Assembly (NCBI GenBank): GCA_046538945.1
Contig: JBKHHW010000195.1
Location: forward strand, 1 to 5,692
Direction: 5' to 3'
DNA from: JAEZKC01 sp046538945
GTDB lineage: Bacteria > Fibrobacterota > Chitinivibrionia > Chitinivibrionales > Chitinispirillaceae
Length of the DNA: 5,692 bases
Both the position numbers and the translations under genes were made by a program. The notes under the pieces were generated by a model that did not search any database, was not told where the DNA came from, and was given only the letters and a program-made list of their open reading frames with translations. The first letter of the stretch is position 1. Each line of letters begins with the position of its first letter. Below are positions 1 through 5,692 of the stretch, in pieces.

Positions 1-140
1 AAACACCTTTGGATGTGACATGGTAGTGGACCCGGGGAACGATGATGCGTGGCTTTGTGCACATGGGAGTTCTCCCTTCTGTTTGTGTGTGGAAGTGATG
101 TAATGGGGGACGGGAAAACAGGGAGCAATCCCCGGGCCAT

Positions 141-183
141 CCCAAAGGTGAATTAGGATTGCATCACAAAATCACCTCTGGGG
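141..183 (+). repeat. 43-base imperfect palindromic element, copy 1
   Basis: The left arm CCCAAAGGTGA (141-151) pairs with the right arm TCACCTCTGGG (172-182) at 10 of 11 positions, leaving a 20-base interior. The copy at 3340-3382 aligns to this one without gaps over all 43 bases, with 32 identical positions by my hand count. Similarity seems to continue for about 12 bases past the right arm. The element ends 118 bases before the hydrolase start codon. It lies upstream of the promoter candidate at 228-257, so if that promoter is real the element would work as a DNA site or belong to another transcript. The family is unknown to me. It could be a REP-like dispersed palindrome, an operator, or the 3' structure of an upstream RNA. 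Confidence 0.6.
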
Positions 184-227
184 AGAACCTGAACTCCTCC
201 CCTGCTCTGTACCACAGTATAAATATC

Positions 228-257
228 CTGGCACATCTCCACACTCCATTCTATAAT
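228..257 (+). promoter_or_regulatory. Candidate sigma70-type promoter for the glycoside hydrolase
   Basis: A perfect TATAAT lies at 252-257. Eighteen bases upstream is CTGGCA (228-233), which matches the TTGACA -35 consensus at four of six positions. Transcription would begin near 264, giving a leader of about 38 bases before the ATG at 302. That leader contains the strong GGAGG ribosome-binding site at 290-294. In Bacteroidota the main promoter has a different consensus (TTTG and TAnnTTTG), so the call assumes a conventional housekeeping sigma factor. Confidence 0.45.
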
Positions 258-301
258 CAAAAACACCAGCCCTCACATAACAGCTCCATGGAGGCATCCT
301 C

Positions 302-3238
302 ATGAAAAAAACTGCTATCTTCCTGCTCCTCTCCCTCTCCTTGCTCCAGGCACAGACCGACCGCTCCGAATGGTTCCAGTTCTATCTCCCCTGGGATGAC
401 ACCACTCAGAACATCACCAATATCTCCTCCCTCCTGGATGCACCCGCCGGCAAGCACGGCTTTCTGCAGATCGGAGAAGACGGCAGGTTTCGATTCCAGA
501 ACAGTCCCCAACGGGTGGTGTTCGCCGGTGTGGTGAATGTGGCCGATGCCTGTTTCCCCGACACCAGCGTGGCGAGGGCAGCGGCAGGGCGCATGGCCAA
601 GTTCGGAATCAATCTGGTGAGAATACATCTGATTGACGTGGATTATCAGCACGGATTGTTCGAGCGGTCCACAGTCAACACCATCGATCTGGATCCTGAA
701 AAAATGGATCGCATGGATTTCTTCGTCAACGAGCTCAAGAAGCGGGGCATATATGTGAATTTCTGCATTCAGTCCGGGCGGGTATTCAAAGAGGGTGACA
801 GTCCCGATTATCCGGTGGAGAACGAACAGTCCAAGTATGTGACTCTGTTTAACGACCGGCTGATCGAGCTTCAGAAGGATTACGCCCGCAAAACCCTGGA
901 TCACGTGAACCCCTATACCGGCCTTGCATACAAGGATGATCCCGCCGTGGCACAGGTCGAGCTCACCAATGAGAACTCTCTGTTTCTGGCATGGGTTTCA
1001 TGGGGCAACAGTGCCATTTTCGGGGATGTGGAACATGGAATCGGGCCGGATTATTCGGCGCAACTGGATTCGCTTTTCAATGAGTGGCTAAGGGAAAAAT
1101 ACCAAACCGATGCAGCTGTGGCAGAGGCGTGGCAGGAGAAGATGGTATCGGGTGAGGAGCTTATCAACAATCAGTCCTTTGAAGCGAATTCTTCGGGATG
1201 GTCGCAGCATGTTGAGACCTCCGACGGGGCAGACGGCGTAATTTCCAGGGACACGACAGAAAGCTATCACGGCAAAGCCTCCCAGAAAGTTATGGTGAAA
1301 AGCCGGGGGACGGAGAACTGGCACATCCAGTTCAATACCAACACGTTCTCCGTAGGGGAGGGTAAAAGCTACCGCTTTTCATTTTATCTTAAATCCGATG
1401 AGGTCGGACCCTTTCAGATCGAGCTTCTCAAGAATGCGGTATGGACCTGGTACGGGGGAGAGGAATTCACCTCCGATACAGAATGGAAACGCTATGAATA
1501 CTACTTCACCGCATCTGAAACGGTGGTGGATTCCATGCGTTTCAATATCAATTTCGGAACAAGCAGCGGCACTTTCTGGATCGACTCCGCCAGCATCAGA
1601 GAAATGGGTCTTGTTGGAAGAGAGGAAGGTGAGTCGCTCGCTCGAGGCAATTACCGCCGGACAAGAAGTTCCGAATTAGGCAAATTCTCGTCTGAACGTA
1701 TAGGTGATAATGCCCGCTTCTATTTCGATCTGGAGGGGAAATACATTTCCACCATGACTTCCTTTCTGAAGGATTCGCTCGGGATCAAGGTACCTGTGAC
1801 ATTCACCAACAACTACTTCGGTCTGGCCTCCATCTATTCGCAGTCTAGGGCGGACTACATGGATGCACACCTTTACTGGGATCATCCTCATTATCCCAAC
1901 GGATGGTCCGATGTCGACTGGACCATAAAGAACAAGCCCATGGTGAAGGACCCCTACGGTGCTACCATCAATTCACTTGTACTGTCCAAAGTCGAAGGTA
2001 AACCGCTTGTGTTGAGTGAATATAATCATCCCTACCCTCAATCATATCAGTGCGAGGCGCCGGGTTTTATTTACGCCTATAGTGGTTTTCATGATATCGA
2101 CGGGGTGATCTGGCATGCATATATCGATTATCATCAGAGATACGATCAGGAATACCAGGACCTGTTTTTTGATGTGGGTATGAACCCGGTAGTGATGACC
2201 CAGCTGATGCTCAGCGTCCCCTACCGGACTGGCAGAATAACACCTGCTGTGGAAACGATAACCGCATCCTATACGGAAGAGGACGTATTTGAAAATACCA
2301 GAATCTATAAAGATTGGCCGGTGGTGAATATCGAAGGAAAGAGTGACAAAACCACCAGTTTTCTTCAGAACAGCTTTATTCACGGAGATTTTGATGCGGA
2401 GCAGACCGGAGTAACTGGTGATTTGAGTGACCCGGGCATGAATGTCACCTCCTCCACCGGCGAACTGAACTGGAACGGAAGTAGTGGTGTGTTCACAGTG
2501 GACAATCCTTACTGGCACGGAGCAATCGGGTTCCTGGGTGGCAGAAGTGTGTCTCTGAGCCGAATGGGTTTAAGTGAAGTGACAACCACAAACGACAGGA
2601 ATTTCGCTGCCGTTCACCTTCTGTCTATGGATTCTCTTGAGATTTCTTCTTCCGAGCGGATGCTGCTTCTGACCTCAGCCCGTATAGAAAACAAGGGACT
2701 TGAATGGAACAGTTCTCAAACGGGGCTTATCGACCACGGTGGCAGCTATATTCTCTGTGAACCAGTGCGGGGTAGAATAGCTCTCAAGGGGGCAAAGGAT
2801 TCCATCCATGTGTACGCGCTGGACCCCCGAGGGGAGCGTACGGAGGAGCTGGAAGTGGATTTTTCAGGGGACAGCGCAGTGTTCCAGCTTAACTCGAATA
2901 CGCTCTGGTATGAAATAACCAATACTGGAAAGCCCGTAAGCAGCATTATACCTATCGATAGAACTTCAGGGCTCCGATTCAGAGTGCAGGCCGGAAGTAA
3001 AAACCGTTCGCTTCATTTTTCGATTCCCAGGGATGGAAGAGTAAGTGTTGCAGTTTACGGAATCGATGGAAGAAAGTTCGGGGCGGTTATAAATGATAAG
3101 CTGCTCACTGCCGGTGAACATATGGTGGATCTGTTCAGGAACAGGTCTGCAAGGGCCGATGCCGCATATCTGGTGAAAATCACGTATGAAGGCAGAACGT
3201 ACACCGAAAAGGTGATTTCGGTGGGTGATACCTTCTGA
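302..3238 (+). CDS. Secreted clan GH-A-like glycoside hydrolase with inserted CBM-like module and T9SS-like C-terminal domain
   Basis: This 978-residue protein probably hydrolyses a polysaccharide outside the cell; the substrate is unknown. The start is set by GGAGG seven bases upstream and by an immediate signal peptide (Lys-Lys, then a Leu-rich core, cleavage near Ala17). Residues about 50-285 and 440-640 look like one (beta/alpha)8 barrel of clan GH-A. The barrel contains the motif FGINLVRIH (101-109), the probable acid/base Glu224 in LTNEN, and the probable nucleophile Glu573 in LSEYNHPYP. Between these glutamates, residues about 286-435 resemble a CBM4/9-type beta-sandwich: a start like NNQSFE, aromatic residues Trp300, Trp340, Trp381 and Trp383, and an end like FWIDSASI. 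Residues about 650-880 form a beta-rich accessory region with the motif SSTGELNWN. Residues about 891-976 resemble a T9SS type A sorting domain. I cannot assign a GH family number. The hydrolase call is firm, the substrate is not. Confidence 0.85.
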   Translation: MKKTAIFLLLSLSLLQAQTDRSEWFQFYLPWDDTTQNITNISSLLDAPAGKHGFLQIGEDGRFRFQNSPQRVVFAGVVNVADACFPDTSVARAAAGRMAKFGINLVRIHLIDVDYQHGLFERSTVNTIDLDPEKMDRMDFFVNELKKRGIYVNFCIQSGRVFKEGDSPDYPVENEQSKYVTLFNDRLIELQKDYARKTLDHVNPYTGLAYKDDPAVAQVELTNENSLFLAWVSWGNSAIFGDVEHGIGPDYSAQLDSLFNEWLREKYQTDAAVAEAWQEKMVSGEELINNQSFEANSSGWSQHVETSDGADGVISRDTTESYHGKASQKVMVKSRGTENWHIQFNTNTFSVGEGKSYRFSFYLKSDEVGPFQIELLKNAVWTWYGGEEFTSDTEWKRYEYYFTASETVVDSMRFNINFGTSSGTFWIDSASIREMGLVGREEGESLARGNYRRTRSSELGKFSSERIGDNARFYFDLEGKYISTMTSFLKDSLGIKVPVTFTNNYFGLASIYSQSRADYMDAHLYWDHPHYPNGWSDVDWTIKNKPMVKDPYGATINSLVLSKVEGKPLVLSEYNHPYPQSYQCEAPGFIYAYSGFHDIDGVIWHAYIDYHQRYDQEYQDLFFDVGMNPVVMTQLMLSVPYRTGRITPAVETITASYTEEDVFENTRIYKDWPVVNIEGKSDKTTSFLQNSFIHGDFDAEQTGVTGDLSDPGMNVTSSTGELNWNGSSGVFTVDNPYWHGAIGFLGGRSVSLSRMGLSEVTTTNDRNFAAVHLLSMDSLEISSSERMLLLTSARIENKGLEWNSSQTGLIDHGGSYILCEPVRGRIALKGAKDSIHVYALDPRGERTEELEVDFSGDSAVFQLNSNTLWYEITNTGKPVSSIIPIDRTSGLRFRVQAGSKNRSLHFSIPRDGRVSVAVYGIDGRKFGAVINDKLLTAGEHMVDLFRNRSARADAAYLVKITYEGRTYTEKVISVGDTF

Positions 3239-3263
3239 GTACACAATTTGCCCGGTCAGTGAT

Positions 3264-3284
3264 AGATTTCTGAAATCTTTTTTT
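3264..3284 (+). terminator. Weak intrinsic-terminator-like hairpin after the hydrolase
   Basis: AGATTT (3264-3269) pairs perfectly with AAATCT (3273-3278) around a CTG loop, and an uninterrupted run of seven T ends at 3284. It begins 26 bases after the hydrolase stop codon. Position and T run fit Rho-independent termination, but the six-pair stem contains only one G-C pair and would be weak. An 8-base-pair stem at 3202-3223, inside the last codons of the hydrolase, could contribute. Confidence 0.45.
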
Positions 3285-3329
3285 CAAATGGTGAAAATCG
3301 TGAATCCACACCAGTTCACCTCCTGGCAG
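3285..3329 (+). repeat. Possible degenerate third copy of the palindromic element
   Basis: GGTGAA (3290-3295) and TTCACC (3315-3320) form a perfect six-base inverted repeat. The interior between GGTGA and TCACC is 21 bases, against 20 in copy 1 at 141-183. The right flank TCACCTCC is identical to that of the copy at 3340-3382, and the left flank begins CAAA as in copy 1. The rest of the interior matches poorly and needs small gaps. It sits immediately before the second clear copy, so the two would form a tandem pair. An alternative local hairpin, ACACCA (3308-3313) with TGGTGT (3331-3336), overlaps it. Confidence 0.3.
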
Positions 3330-3338
3330 ATGGTGTCA

Positions 3339-3382
3339 CCCCGGAGGTAAATTTGTGCTGCAGCACAGAGTCACCTCCGGGG
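3339..3382 (+). repeat. Palindromic element, copy 2, enclosing a perfect 14-base palindrome
   Basis: CCCCGGAGGT (3339-3348) is perfectly complementary to ACCTCCGGGG (3373-3382). Between them lies the perfect palindrome TGTGCTGCAGCACA (3354-3367). Bases 3340-3382 align without gaps to 141-183, with 32 of 43 identical. One outer stem pair has changed in a compensatory way: A144-T179 in copy 1 is G3343-C3378 here. The A-C mismatch at 145/178 is a G-C pair here. No T run follows, so it is not a standard intrinsic terminator. The element ends 137 bases before the phosphoesterase start codon. Its function is unknown; operator, RNA structure and REP-like repeat are all possible. Confidence 0.65.
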
Positions 3383-3490
3383 CAGGGACTGACCTGTCTG
3401 TCTTCTCTCTCAGTGTTACCGTGTTTATCGGCTCCCGAGCCCGGTTTCAGGCATTGAACTTGCGTCTGGTCGGATCACAACGTGACAATA

Positions 3491-3504
3491 TGCTATTTTT
3501 AGCA
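3491..3504 (+). promoter_or_regulatory. Small hairpin just upstream of the phosphoesterase ribosome-binding site
   Basis: TGCTA (3491-3495) pairs with TAGCA (3500-3504) around TTTT. The ribosome-binding site GGGAG (3509-3513) starts four bases later and lies six bases before the ATG at 3520. The hairpin overlaps TATGCT (3489-3494), a four-of-six match to a -10 box for which I find no good -35 partner. With five base pairs, the structure may be accidental. Confidence 0.2.
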
Positions 3505-3519
3505 ATTCGGGAGTGAAAC

Positions 3520-4344
3520 ATGGCCAGACCTGGAAAACGAATCATATTACTGTTGCTGATTTTGGCTTCATCGATAGGAGTCTATTCATTTATTGAACCT
3601 TATTGGTTGGAAGAAAAGACCTACGTTATTTCTGATTCCGACATACCTGCTTCTTTTGATGGAACGAAGGTCGTTTTTCTGACCGATATTCATCACGGGC
3701 CTCTTTTTTCCCGGTCCCGGATACGAAATCTGGTGGATAGGGTTAACCGGCTTAGGCCTGATATCGTGCTGCTGGGAGGGGATTACGTGGAGGGTCACCC
3801 GAAGTATATTGAGCCTTGTTTCGAGGAGCTCTCAAGACTCAGGGCAGCGTATGGAGTTTACGGCGTACTGGGAAATCATGACCACTGGCAGGGTGCCCGT
3901 AGGACCGCTGAAGAGATGGCCAGGGCCGGTATCAAATCAATCGACAACGGCGCTTTCTGGGTAGAGAAGGATGGTGAGAGGATTAAAGTAGGCGGGGTGG
4001 GGGATCACTGCGAGGATGTGCAGCATCTGGAGCCCACGGTTGCCGATGTGTCGGTTGATGATTTCGTGATGCTTGTGACCCACAGTCCTGATTATGTGGA
4101 GGAGATGGAGATGGGCAAGGTGGATCTGGCTTTTGCCGGACATACTCATGGTGGTCAGGTAACTTTTTTCGGTTTGTTTGCTTTGAAACTGGTTACTGAC
4201 TACGGTGAAAAATACAGAACCGGTATGGTTTCCACCCGGGGAATGAAAACTATCGTGTCCAATGGAATAGGAGTGACCAATTTGCCGATAAGATTTTTCG
4301 CCAGACCTCAGATAGTCGTTGCGGTATTGGATACGGAAGCTTAG
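3520..4344 (+). CDS. Membrane-anchored calcineurin-like metallophosphoesterase (YkuE/YaeI type)
   Basis: This 274-residue protein is a binuclear-metal phosphoesterase. An N-terminal hydrophobic segment at about residues 8-24, preceded by Arg and Lys, is an anchor or uncleaved signal that would place the catalytic domain on the outer face of the inner membrane. The metal-binding motifs appear in the expected order: TDIHHG with Asp56 and His58, GGD with Asp88, GNHD with Asn119 and His120, THSPD with His188, and GHTHGG with His208 and His210. Nothing catalytic is missing and the length is normal for the family. Characterised relatives include Bacillus YkuE, E. coli YaeI and chlamydial LpxG, the last hydrolysing UDP-2,3-diacylglucosamine in lipid A synthesis. 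A role in envelope lipid metabolism is therefore possible but not shown here. The start is supported by GGGAG six bases upstream. Gaps of 281 and 179 bases on either side suggest a separate transcription unit. Confidence 0.9.
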   Translation: MARPGKRIILLLLILASSIGVYSFIEPYWLEEKTYVISDSDIPASFDGTKVVFLTDIHHGPLFSRSRIRNLVDRVNRLRPDIVLLGGDYVEGHPKYIEPCFEELSRLRAAYGVYGVLGNHDHWQGARRTAEEMARAGIKSIDNGAFWVEKDGERIKVGGVGDHCEDVQHLEPTVADVSVDDFVMLVTHSPDYVEEMEMGKVDLAFAGHTHGGQVTFFGLFALKLVTDYGEKYRTGMVSTRGMKTIVSNGIGVTNLPIRFFARPQIVVAVLDTEA

Positions 4345-4523
4345 AGATATTGCCTTCATCGGGTTACTCGCATTTAAGCCTGGTCTATTCAATTTTATGT
4401 ACCCAAGACACTGGATTTTTAAGTGTGTGGATGTGATCCCTTTTTGCCCGGTAGTTGCTCCGGGTCCAATCAATGCGTAATTTTTTCAGATACTTAAAAC
4501 AAAAGTGAGATGGGAATAAGAAT
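4345..4523. other. Intergenic region between phosphoesterase and reductase
   Basis: No gene, and no copy of the palindromic element found upstream of the other two genes. Two weak hairpins are visible: GGAT/ATCC (4429-4439), followed by C and five T, which is a poor terminator candidate for the phosphoesterase; and CCCGG/CCGGG (4447-4451 with 4460-4464) around an eight-base loop. The ten bases TTTGCCCGGT at 4443-4452 also occur after the hydrolase stop at 3247-3256. I find no convincing promoter for the reductase. Its ribosome-binding site is a modest GGGA at 4512-4515, eight bases before the ATG. Confidence 0.5.
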
Positions 4524-5654
4524 ATGCTTTACAGAAATTTCGGACATTTGGATCGGAAAGTATCGGCTTTGGGACTGGGCACCATGCGTTTCCCCATCGT
4601 AAAAGACGGTGGTCAGACAAAAGTGGATGAAGCAAACACGATCGAGCTCATTCACCATTGTATTGAAAACGGTGTGAACTATATCGATACTGCCTGGCCG
4701 TATCACAATGGAGAAAGTGAAGAAGTCGTGGGCAAAGCTCTGCTCAACGGATATCGTGAAAAAGTGATTCTAACCACGAAAATGCCCTGCTGGCTTATAG
4801 AGTCACCATCCGATTTCGACAAATTTCTCGATCAGCAGCTTGAGAAACTCCAGACTGGTTACGTTGATTTTTACCTTCTTCATGCACTCTTCACCGACCG
4901 CTGGGAGAAGATGCTTACCTTGGATGTATTCAAGTGGGCTGACAGGGCTGTAAAGGATGGTCGGATTAAAAGTCTGGGATTTTCTTTTCATGACGGGCCG
5001 GAACTTTTCACTCAGATTGTGGACAGTTACGACTGGGGAATGTGTCAGATCCAGTACAACTATGTGAATGAGAATGTCCAGGCTGGTACAAAGGGCCTGA
5101 AATATGCAGCGTCAAAGGGTATACCCGTAGTGGTGATGGAACCGCTTCTGGGCGGATTTCTGGCAGATCCTCCCGGAGAGATTGGAAAGATGATCAGGGA
5201 TAAAGGTAAAGATCCGGTTGATCTGGCACTCCGTTGGTTGTTCGACAGGCCTGAGGTGTCCTGTGTGATAAGCGGCATGTCCGATCTGGAACAGGTAAGG
5301 CAGAATGCCTCAGTTGCTGCCCGGGCAGAAGTCGGAAGTATGTCACCTGAAGATATGGCTCTTGTAAATGAAATCAAGAAGCTTTACCGCTCCTATCATG
5401 TGGTCCCCTGTACTAAATGCGACTACTGCCAGCCCTGCCTCTCAGGTGTGCGTATCCCTCGCATTTTCGAGATATACAACGAAAGCCGTATCGAAGGTAA
5501 ATTTAAATCTGGTCAGGCAATGTACAACTGGCACATGAAAGAAAGCGAAAAGGCGAATAACTGCACCGGCTGCAAATTATGCGAATCCCACTGTCCTCAG
5601 AAGATCGGTATTGCAGGCTGGATGGAGAGGATTCATCGGGAGCTGGTGCTTTGA
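4524..5654 (+). CDS. Aldo/keto reductase with C-terminal [4Fe-4S] ferredoxin-like domain
   Basis: This 376-residue protein has an aldo/keto reductase TIM barrel (about residues 1-285) followed by an iron-sulfur domain (about 290-376). The catalytic tetrad is intact: Asp55 and Tyr60 in YIDTAWPY, Lys86 in LTTKMP, and His120 in FYLLH. The tail has two cysteine groups: Cys296, 299, 302 and 305, followed by GVRIP, and Cys347, 350, 353 and 357 in the ferredoxin pattern C-x2-C-x2-C-x3-C-P. This fits two [4Fe-4S] clusters. The architecture matches the predicted oxidoreductases of COG1453, common in anaerobes, whose substrates are mostly unknown. Barrel activity would be NAD(P)H-linked carbonyl reduction, and the clusters may exchange electrons with a ferredoxin (inference). 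There is no signal peptide, so it is cytoplasmic. The start begins directly with MLYRNFG, typical of the family. The gene is complete and stops 38 bases before the window end. Promoter and partners are not visible. Confidence 0.9.
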   Translation: MLYRNFGHLDRKVSALGLGTMRFPIVKDGGQTKVDEANTIELIHHCIENGVNYIDTAWPYHNGESEEVVGKALLNGYREKVILTTKMPCWLIESPSDFDKFLDQQLEKLQTGYVDFYLLHALFTDRWEKMLTLDVFKWADRAVKDGRIKSLGFSFHDGPELFTQIVDSYDWGMCQIQYNYVNENVQAGTKGLKYAASKGIPVVVMEPLLGGFLADPPGEIGKMIRDKGKDPVDLALRWLFDRPEVSCVISGMSDLEQVRQNASVAARAEVGSMSPEDMALVNEIKKLYRSYHVVPCTKCDYCQPCLSGVRIPRIFEIYNESRIEGKFKSGQAMYNWHMKESEKANNCTGCKLCESHCPQKIGIAGWMERIHRELVL

Positions 5655-5692
5655 GGAATGACAGGATATTTTGTAGTACATACTAGACCTGT

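Larger units (their letters stand above)
1..301. other. Non-coding region upstream of the glycoside hydrolase
   Basis: No convincing gene is visible here. One forward frame is open from the window edge to a TAA at 101-103, but its roughly 33 codons resemble no family I know and the piece is too short to call a gene tail. The region is rich in G runs and C runs and holds several small inverted repeats: GGGAG/CTCCC at 65-76, CCCGGGG at 32-38 opposite CCCCGGG at 130-136, and GGGGAG at 180-185 opposite CTCCCC at 197-202. Its main contents are the 43-base palindromic element at 141-183 and the promoter candidate at 228-257, both listed separately. Confidence 0.6.

Noticed and set aside
2..103. Open forward frame from the window edge to a TAA, possibly the tail of an upstream gene
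   Set aside because: Only about 33 codons, with many cysteines and no recognisable motif. An open frame of this length arises easily by chance.
105..136. G-quadruplex from the G runs at 105-109, 112-114, 121-123 and 134-136
   Set aside because: The last loop is 10 bases and contains a CCCC run that could pair with the first G run, so an ordinary hairpin is at least as likely.
229..245. TGGCAC as the -24 box of a sigma54 promoter
   Set aside because: The -12 TTGC element is absent at the required spacing, whereas TATAAT fits a sigma70 promoter.
288..305. Five-codon open frame ATG...TGA overlapping the hydrolase start codon, suggesting translational coupling
   Set aside because: It has no ribosome-binding site of its own, and its ATG overlaps the GGAGG that serves the hydrolase.
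257..904. A 215-codon open frame on the - strand
   Set aside because: It lies antisense to the signal peptide and barrel of the hydrolase, which has clear family motifs. The - strand translation resembles no family I know.
3339..3382. Copy 2 of the palindrome as an intrinsic terminator of the hydrolase
   Set aside because: The stem is strong, but no T run follows it, and it lies about 100 bases after the stop codon, beyond a better placed candidate.
3285..3382. The repeated palindromes as a small CRISPR array
   Set aside because: The copies are neither identical nor separated by uniform spacers, the adjacent pair is only loosely similar, and no cas gene is present.
4429..4445. GGAT/ATCC hairpin plus T run as the phosphoesterase terminator
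   Set aside because: Only four base pairs with a three-base loop, too weak to call a terminator.

Overview
The window holds three complete protein-coding genes, all on the + strand, separated by intergenic gaps of 281 and 179 bases: a large secreted glycoside hydrolase (302-3238), a membrane-anchored calcineurin-like metallophosphoesterase (3520-4344), and a cytoplasmic aldo/keto reductase with a C-terminal iron-sulfur domain (4524-5654). There are no tRNA or rRNA genes, transposase, CRISPR array or recognisable defence system.

The organism is probably a Gram-negative, polysaccharide-degrading anaerobe or facultative anaerobe of the FCB group (Fibrobacterota, Bacteroidota or a related phylum). 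This is inferred from two things. The hydrolase ends in a domain resembling a type IX secretion (T9SS type A) sorting signal. The reductase carries eight cysteines suited to two [4Fe-4S] clusters, an architecture common in anaerobes. The phylum cannot be fixed from sequence alone.

Layout: 1-301 is a non-coding leader with a 43-base imperfect palindrome (141-183) and a plausible sigma70-type promoter (228-257). The hydrolase follows and ends just before a weak intrinsic-terminator-like hairpin (3264-3284). The gap before the phosphoesterase holds a second copy of the same 43-base palindrome (3340-3382) and, just before it, a degenerate candidate third copy. The gap before the reductase has no copy and only weak hairpins.

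The three genes do not form an obvious pathway and look like separate transcription units. The hydrolase would act outside the cell on a polysaccharide, the phosphoesterase at the envelope, and the reductase in the cytoplasm on a carbonyl compound. The most unusual observations are the palindromic element, which recurs in two promoter-proximal gaps at similar distances from the downstream start codon with one compensatory base-pair change, and a carbohydrate-binding-like module that seems to be inserted inside the hydrolase's catalytic barrel. I see no clear evidence of a wholly new multi-gene system.
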